From Paenibacillus macerans (lineage in GTDB: Bacteria; Bacillota; Bacilli; Paenibacillales; Paenibacillaceae), in contig NZ_JAMBOE010000016.1 in the NCBI RefSeq assembly GCF_023715465.1, positions 62,001-126,000 on the forward strand: 64,000 nt of DNA. Reading direction: 5' to 3'. Both the position numbers and the translations under genes were made by a program. Positions 60,111-64,000 of this stretch are shown in pieces (the stretch's first letter is position 1; every line of letters starts with the position of its first letter). Below the pieces are notes generated by a model that was given only the letters and a program-made list of their open reading frames with translations, was not told the DNA's origin and did no database searches.

Positions 60111-60880
60111 CCGACAAGCAGACTCCCCATGAGTCGTGGCAAGCATCGGTTTGTCTGATCAGAATTTATCAAGCAACGAAAGACAATGAGGTCGCAACGG
60201 AATTAATCCGGAAATACGATCCCATGGTCAAAACGGCCGCCAGCAAAATTGCCCGGAACCGGCCCGACTTGTATGAAGACCTGTATCAGGTTGGAGAAAT
60301 GGCCCTGATCCGGCTGCTTCAACAGTATGACACCAGCCTTGGCATCCCCTTTGAGCCCTATGCGATGAAAAGCATGATCGGCCATATGAAAAACTATTTG
60401 CGGGACAAGTCCTGGTATATCCAGGTGCCGCGCAGAATCAAGGAAAAAGGCGCGCACGTGCAGCAGGCCATCGACGAGTTGACCGTACAGCTTGAACGAT
60501 CGCCCAACGTAAAAGATATCGCCGAATATTTGGAGCTGTCGGTCGAGGAAACGGTCGAAGTGCTCGCCGGACGCGAATGTTATCATTATGTATCTCTGGA
60601 TTCGCCGCTTTCTCAGGACGAAAGCGCGGCGACGCTGGGGGAACTGCTTAGCTCGGAAACGAATGATTATGAAACGTTGGAGAAACGGATGGATTTGCAG
60701 CAGGCGCTCTCGTATTTGAAAACGCAGGAACAGCAGGTGCTGCTGCTTGCTTTTCAGGAGGGGCAGTCGCAGAGAACGATCGCCCGCAAGCTGGGCATGT
60801 CACAGATGAGCGTTTCCCGCATTCAGAAACGGGCGACGGAGAAACTTAAACAAATCATGGATCAAATGAACGCGAATTAA
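60107..60880 (+). CDS. sigB: RNA polymerase sigma factor SigB
   Basis: This 257-residue group-3 sigma factor of the SigB/F/G class has region 2 (RPDLYEDLYQVGEMALIRLLQQYDTSLGIPFEPYAMKSMIGHMKNYLRD, YIQVPRRIKEK), region 3 (LERSPNVKDIAEYLELSVEETVEVL) and region 4 (LSYLKTQEQQVLLLAFQEGQSQRTIARKLGMSQMSVSRIQKRATEKL). It directs general-stress transcription once RsbW is engaged by RsbV. Translation is coupled to rsbW. The operon ends at the terminator at 60911. Confidence 0.93.
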   Translation: MTDKQTPHESWQASVCLIRIYQATKDNEVATELIRKYDPMVKTAASKIARNRPDLYEDLYQVGEMALIRLLQQYDTSLGIPFEPYAMKSMIGHMKNYLRDKSWYIQVPRRIKEKGAHVQQAIDELTVQLERSPNVKDIAEYLELSVEETVEVLAGRECYHYVSLDSPLSQDESAATLGELLSSETNDYETLEKRMDLQQALSYLKTQEQQVLLLAFQEGQSQRTIARKLGMSQMSVSRIQKRATEKLKQIMDQMNAN

Positions 60881-60910
60881 CACCCTGACATACTAACTTA
60901 CGACAACCCG

Positions 60911-60942
60911 CGCCGCCCTTCCGGAAGGAAGGCGGCGTTTTT
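60911..60942 (+). terminator. Intrinsic terminator after sigB
   Basis: CGCCGCC-TTCC pairs with GGAAGG-like GGAAGGCGGCG around the centre and TTTTT follows. Confidence 0.85.
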
Positions 60943-60953
60943 GCCTTATTCCT

Positions 60954-61169
60954 CTACTGCTGGGGGTCGGGTTTAAGCCCGCCCTTCAGATCTTCGCTGC
61001 CTGTTGCCATCTGCTCCATGTCCTCGCCAAGCTGAATCAAATCCTCCATATCGTTGACCATCGAGCCGTTTTCGGCCTCGGAAATCTCCTTATGATCGGG
61101 AAACTCGCCGGACGCGGCGTCCTTGATTTGTTCGTTGACGTATTGCTCCTGCTTATCTTCGGGTTTCAT
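60954..61169 (-). CDS. Small acidic hypothetical protein
   Basis: This 71-residue soluble protein is very acidic and polar (MKPEDKQEQYVNEQIKDAASGEFPDHKEISEAENGSMVNDMEDLIQLGEDMEQMATG) and probably partly disordered. I do not recognise a family. TAGGAGG lies about 10 bases before the ATG, a strong ribosome site, so I accept it as real. It converges on sigB. Confidence 0.65.
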   Translation of the reverse strand: MKPEDKQEQYVNEQIKDAASGEFPDHKEISEAENGSMVNDMEDLIQLGEDMEQMATGSEDLKGGLKPDPQQ

Positions 61170-61235
61170 AGCCGGTTTGCCTCCTACCTGTATGTGAGTG
61201 TTGACAAGTAGTTTGCGCCGATTTCATGGATCACA

Positions 61236-61380
61236 TGTATAAGTTGATTTAGAATATTGAACCTAGGTGAATGATTTTGAAGAAACTCAAAGCTTTCTGC
61301 AAGAAAGCTGCATCGGAAGCATATGCTTGGTCGCCTCTGTGAGCGGATTTCTACTGTGCTTGAATTTATACCTCAACTTT
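61236..61380. mobile_element. Left end of a decayed insertion sequence (related to 544-826)
   Basis: GTATAAGTTGA at 61237-61247 matches the terminal arm of the element at 544. After a deletion of about 60 bases the sequence rejoins at TTTAGAATATTGAACCTAGG and stays parallel up to GAGCGGATTTCT. A similar right arm, TAGTTCAACTTGTAATAG, lies at 63312-63329, so the whole 2.1 kb may once have been one element plus later insertions. Confidence 0.55.
61271..61342 (+). CDS. Possible 23-residue peptide, copy B
   Basis: It is the same ATG-TGA frame as at 637-708, with one amino-acid change (Arg11 to Lys). AGGTGA abuts the ATG, a poor ribosome site. The minus strand may instead be the 3' end of the IS4-type transposase, which lies in that orientation just downstream. 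Confidence 0.3.
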   Translation: MILKKLKAFCKKAASEAYAWSPL

Positions 61381-61455
61381 CGCAGCAAAAAATCGGCAGA
61401 CAAGCCTTGATTTAGCTGGATAAAGCAGCAATCCATTGCTGGAGTTGACGCTGAA

Positions 61456-61740
61456 TCAGAGGCGGACAGTGTCTTCCCGGCTTTTTGGGCCTTCGTTGAT
61501 CAAGAACATAGAAAATCCCTTGTAAAACGTGCCGGTGGCATGATCTCTAAACCAGACAAGCAACTCGACCGCTTTGCTGCAATTCCGTTCAAACATGAAG
61601 CATGGAAGTGTCAACGATGAAGAGGGCGTCACGATCCGCCGAGGTCAGCTTTCGCCGAGGCAACGCATCTACCTTTTGCACCGTAGCCGCCTTCGAGCAG
61701 TGTCACAAATCGACGCCAGGTGAGGGGGCTGTCTAAAGGG
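61456..61740 (-). pseudogene. IS4-family transposase remnant
   Basis: Three reading frames in succession on the minus strand together give SPLTWRRFVTLLEGG, then DRDALFIVDTSMLH, then FERNCSKAVELLVWFRDHATGTFYKGFSMF. This is the order of the first catalytic region of IS4-type transposases (WRRFL, VIDDS, RSKxVELLARVxDH, KGF). Two frameshifts and large deletions make it dead. An 8-base unit TCTTGGAG is repeated four times at 61747-61778, just upstream of it on its strand. Confidence 0.65.
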
Positions 61741-61921
61741 TTCGTGTCTTGGAATCTTGGAGTCTTGGAGTCTTGGTGTCCCTGCCTGCTGCTTGCCTTT
61801 GCACGATTATCCCTTTCGTTCAGAGAGCAGGGAGTAGGGGGGGCTAGATCAAGGGTTCCTAAAAAAGAGAGAAGAAAAAGAGAGGGGGAAAAAATGAGGC
61901 GGTTCAGGTGAGATTTTCGAC

Positions 61922-61950
61922 TTGATAAGGGAACGTGTGTTTGGTATAAT
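61922..61950 (+). promoter_or_regulatory. Near-consensus promoter of the IS1595-like gene
   Basis: TTGATA at 61922-61927 and TATAAT at 61945-61950 are exactly 17 bases apart, 51 bases before the ATG at 62002. Confidence 0.75.
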
Positions 61951-61959
61951 GAAATAAAG

Positions 61960-61973
61960 CGAACATACATTCG
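61960..61973 (+). promoter_or_regulatory. LexA (SOS) box candidate
   Basis: CGAACATACATTCG matches 12 of 14 positions of the Gram-positive LexA consensus CGAACRNRYGTTYC. It sits right over the expected transcript start of the IS1595-like gene, where a repressor would block it. Confidence 0.55.
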
Positions 61974-62001
61974 CAAATTATTGATTCGGGGGCGAGCGGA
62001 T

Positions 62002-62904
62002 ATGGAGGTCAATGCAGGAACGGAACTTCAACCATTCAGCAGCCGTTATAACAGCGAGCAGTCCTGCATGGAGGCGCTGATCGCGATGAAGTGGCCAAGC
62101 GGCTTCGTCTGCCCGCGCTGCGCTCACACCCGGTGCAGCCTTCTGACTTCCCGGCATATCCCCTTGTTCGAGTGCGGAAAGTGCAAGCATCAAACATCGC
62201 CTTTGGTCGGCACGATTTTTGAAGGAACGCATCTCCCCCTGGTGAAGTGGTTCCAGGCGCTGGAGTTGTTTCTGCTCCCTGACGGCATCTCAGCGTTGCG
62301 GCTGCGCCAGGTGATCCGGGTCACCTACAAGACCGCCTGGTCGATGCTGCACAAAATACGCCACGCCGTGGGAGAGTTCGATGCCCGGGAGCTGCTCTCT
62401 GGAGACGTGAAGGTGAACAGCGATCAGTATGGGCGTAATCCGTCCCGGTGTCAGCTTACGCATCCGTACGCCTCGGCGGTCGTAGCCGGCTGCACGGTCA
62501 CGGAGTCGGGCGAGCCGGAGCAGGTCAAAATCCGCCTGGTGCCGCATAAGCGGGGAGATGGAAAAAGGGCAAACCGTCACGAACTCGCCGCGTTCATCAA
62601 TGGGCATGTGGATGTCCATACATCGGCGGTGCAGTCGTTCCCTCAGGCCTTTCGGCTGTATGTGCCCTTGCGGAAAGTGGTGAGAGAGGCGTGGGAATCG
62701 CTGAAGAGTACGTATGGAGCCTTGGGACTGAAGCATCTGCAGGCGTACCTCAACGAGTACACCGGACGCCGCTGGCTGCGTCTGTCCGAAGCGGAAGAAA
62801 CGATACGGCAGAAGTTGCTACAGATGTGTGTGGCGATTCCGGCGATCCCTTACCGCCGGCTGATCGCGCGTCAACCGAATCAACCCCTTGCGGCTGCGGC
62901 CTGA
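62002..62904 (+). CDS. IS1595-like transposase-derived protein, catalytic residues replaced
   Basis: This 300-residue protein has the IS1595-type zinc ribbon (Cys37, Cys40, Cys58, Cys61: VCPRCAHTRC ... FECGKCKHQTSP), helix-turn-helix (GISALRLRQVIRVTYKTAWSMLHKIRHAV) and a transposase-like core ending ESLKSTYGALGLKHLQAYLNEYTGRRW. Where active relatives read V-E-V-D-E-T-Y, this protein reads VKVNSDQYG (Asn139). The expected HTD(G) is HTSAV, so both catalytic aspartates appear lost. The frame is intact. GAGCGGAT precedes the ATG. It has a strong promoter and a LexA-like box, which suggests an expressed, possibly domesticated gene. The alignment is from memory. Confidence 0.7.
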   Translation: MEVNAGTELQPFSSRYNSEQSCMEALIAMKWPSGFVCPRCAHTRCSLLTSRHIPLFECGKCKHQTSPLVGTIFEGTHLPLVKWFQALELFLLPDGISALRLRQVIRVTYKTAWSMLHKIRHAVGEFDARELLSGDVKVNSDQYGRNPSRCQLTHPYASAVVAGCTVTESGEPEQVKIRLVPHKRGDGKRANRHELAAFINGHVDVHTSAVQSFPQAFRLYVPLRKVVREAWESLKSTYGALGLKHLQAYLNEYTGRRWLRLSEAEETIRQKLLQMCVAIPAIPYRRLIARQPNQPLAAAA

Positions 62905-63300
62905 TCGTGACGCTTAAACGGTAGGGGTTACTTGATGCAGATCAATTTAAATGGGTAGGGATTAGCATGAACAGTACGGGCGTTGCTGCAGATGGAAGGG
63001 TTCAGGCTACAGCAAAATCACGGTCTTTTCATTTCCCTCGCGTCTTGTCCTTGATCTCCTGTCTAGATCTCTTGTCTGGTCTGTTTCATATCCCTAAACC
63101 TGATTTCTTCTCCTAAGCCCGTCTAAATTATCTCGAACCTATTTGCTTGTCCACCAAATATTTTCTTCTCTCGAGTTTGTCTGTTTCTCTTTTACCTGAT
63201 CAAACGGGATAATCGTGCAAAGCGTCCGGACAGCGAATGTGATGATCTGCCGCCCACTCCATCCCACCCCACCCCGCTTACCTATTCTCAAGCTTTCAAC
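62905..63300. other. Pyrimidine-rich intergenic region
   Basis: From about 63025 to 63190 the plus strand is strongly C/T-rich, with repeated GTCTTGTC, CTTGTCTGGTCTG and TTTGTCTGTTTC pieces. I see no gene, stem-loop or promoter. Confidence 0.5.
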
Positions 63301-63311
63301 GCCCTTCTGCG

Positions 63312-63329
63312 TAGTTCAACTTGTAATAG
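63312..63329. repeat. Right inverted-repeat arm (TAGTTCAACTTGTAATAG)
   Basis: It matches the right arm at 810-826 with one extra A and is inverted relative to 61237-61247. Confidence 0.55.
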
Positions 63330-63407
63330 AAAGATCTATAGCCATTGCGGAAACACTATACTATACTGTAGTGATGGAATCCGGAAGATAAGGAGATAAC
63401 GAACCAT

Positions 63408-64000
63408 ATGGAAACAGTGCTGGTTAACGAATACCGTGGGGGCCTGTTGGAATGTACCCACTTTGGGCATATATGTATCGTGAATGGGCAAGGCAAGGTG
63501 GTGAAGCAGGCGGGGAATCCGCACCAGATCGTGTTCACGCGGTCGGCGGCCAAGCCGATTCAGGCGATTCCGGGAATTCGGGCGGGCATCGTAGAGGCGT
63601 TTGGCCTTAGCGATGCGGAGGTCGCGATCATGGCCGCGTCCCACCGGGCCGAAGAGGCGCATGTCGAAACGCTGGAGCGGCTGCTGGACAAAACCGGGCT
63701 TAGGGAAGAAGCCCTAGTTTGCGCACCAAGCCTGCCGTTGGATGAACAAGCCAAGGAACGGGTGCTGCGCCAAGGCGGAAGCCGGAGACGGTTATACCAT
63801 AACTGCGCGGGGAAGCACCTGGGTGTCTTGGCCTACTGCAAGCTGAAAGGCTATCCCCTGGACGGCTACAATCGGCCGGAGCATCCGGTGCAGAAAGAGA
63901 TTTTGGCAACGTTGGCGGGTCTCGCCGATTGCGCGCAGGACGACATTTCGCTGGGCACGGACGGCTGCGGTTTCCCCGTTTTTGCCCTGCCGCTGTCTGC
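63408..64000 (+). CDS. Asparaginase, N-terminal part (cut by window edge)
   Basis: The frame is open from the ATG at 63408 to the end of the window, 197 residues. It begins METVLVNEYRGGLLECTHFGHICIVNGQGKVV and has FTRSAAKPIQAIP, AIMAASHRAEEAHVETLE, YHNCAGKHLGVLAYCK and GTDGCGFPVFALP. These are the motifs of the PF06089-type (Rhizobium-like, thermolabile) L-asparaginases, which release ammonia from asparagine in the cytoplasm. AAGGAGATA lies about 10 bases before the ATG. Confidence 0.9.
   Translation, partial: METVLVNEYRGGLLECTHFGHICIVNGQGKVVKQAGNPHQIVFTRSAAKPIQAIPGIRAGIVEAFGLSDAEVAIMAASHRAEEAHVETLERLLDKTGLREEALVCAPSLPLDEQAKERVLRQGGSRRRLYHNCAGKHLGVLAYCKLKGYPLDGYNRPEHPVQKEILATLAGLADCAQDDISLGTDGCGFPVFALPLS

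Overview
The window looks like the chromosome of a Paenibacillus-type bacterium (Bacillota, Paenibacillaceae). The evidence is the moderately GC-rich coding sequence, strong AGGAGG-type ribosome binding sites, frequent TTG/GTG starts, ABC sugar importers beside glycoside hydrolases, a SigB-type partner-switching module and the many short palindromic repeats between genes. I saw no rRNA, tRNA or CRISPR array. The species call is inference; no database search was possible.

Layout. 0-2 kb: the end of an MFS exporter, a small inverted-repeat-bounded element and a VTT-family membrane protein. 2.2-10.7 kb: carbohydrate region, with a GH43 enzyme, an ArsR-type regulator with a long C-terminal domain, then a five-gene operon (sugar-binding lipoprotein, two permeases, GH2 enzyme, UlaG-like hydrolase). 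10.7-13.6 kb: a WYL regulator divergent from an SDR, an array of four regularly spaced palindromes, and a DUF2500 protein. 13.7-15.8 kb: hflX behind a leader peptide and a terminator/antiterminator leader, then an acetyltransferase. 16.5-20.5 kb: a two-component system and Mn-dependent pyrophosphatase. 20.6-26.4 kb: transporters (MFS, APC, LysE) and an MBL hydrolase/TetR pair. 27-31 kb: small proteins, an Xre regulator overlapping peptide deformylase, deoC, metY. 31-33.4 kb: an AT-rich patch with a broken ISL3 transposase, an MFS exporter and its ArsR regulator. 33.6-37.2 kb: a lipoprotein and a PadR/HAAS/DUF4097 envelope operon. 37.4-40.8 kb: a P1B-4 metal ATPase under Fur-like boxes, trxB and a glutaredoxin-like protein. 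41-44.5 kb: a secreted transglutaminase-like protein and an AT-rich amidase/membrane-protein pair. 44.6-49 kb: lysP behind a lysine riboswitch, a HEAT-repeat protein, an MBL hydrolase. 49.3-55.8 kb: a GH65 phosphorylase divergent from an AraC regulator, an ABC-F ATPase, a CDF transporter. 56.4-61.2 kb: an NlpC/P60 hydrolase, a DUF948 protein and the REC-PP2C / RsbV / RsbW / SigB cassette. 61.2-63.4 kb: IS4-type debris and an IS1595-like gene lacking its expected catalytic residues. 63.4 kb to the end: the start of an asparaginase.

How it works together. The 2-10 kb block plausibly imports and breaks down plant-polysaccharide fragments. The SigB cassette forms a complete signalling chain, from phosphatase to anti-anti-sigma factor to anti-sigma kinase to sigma factor, with SigB-like promoters ahead of both its first and second genes. 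The most interesting signals are in control regions: the hflX attenuator, the SOS-like box on the transposase-derived gene, the Fur-like boxes around a hairpin ahead of the metal pump, and an identical operator-like palindrome at two distant loci.
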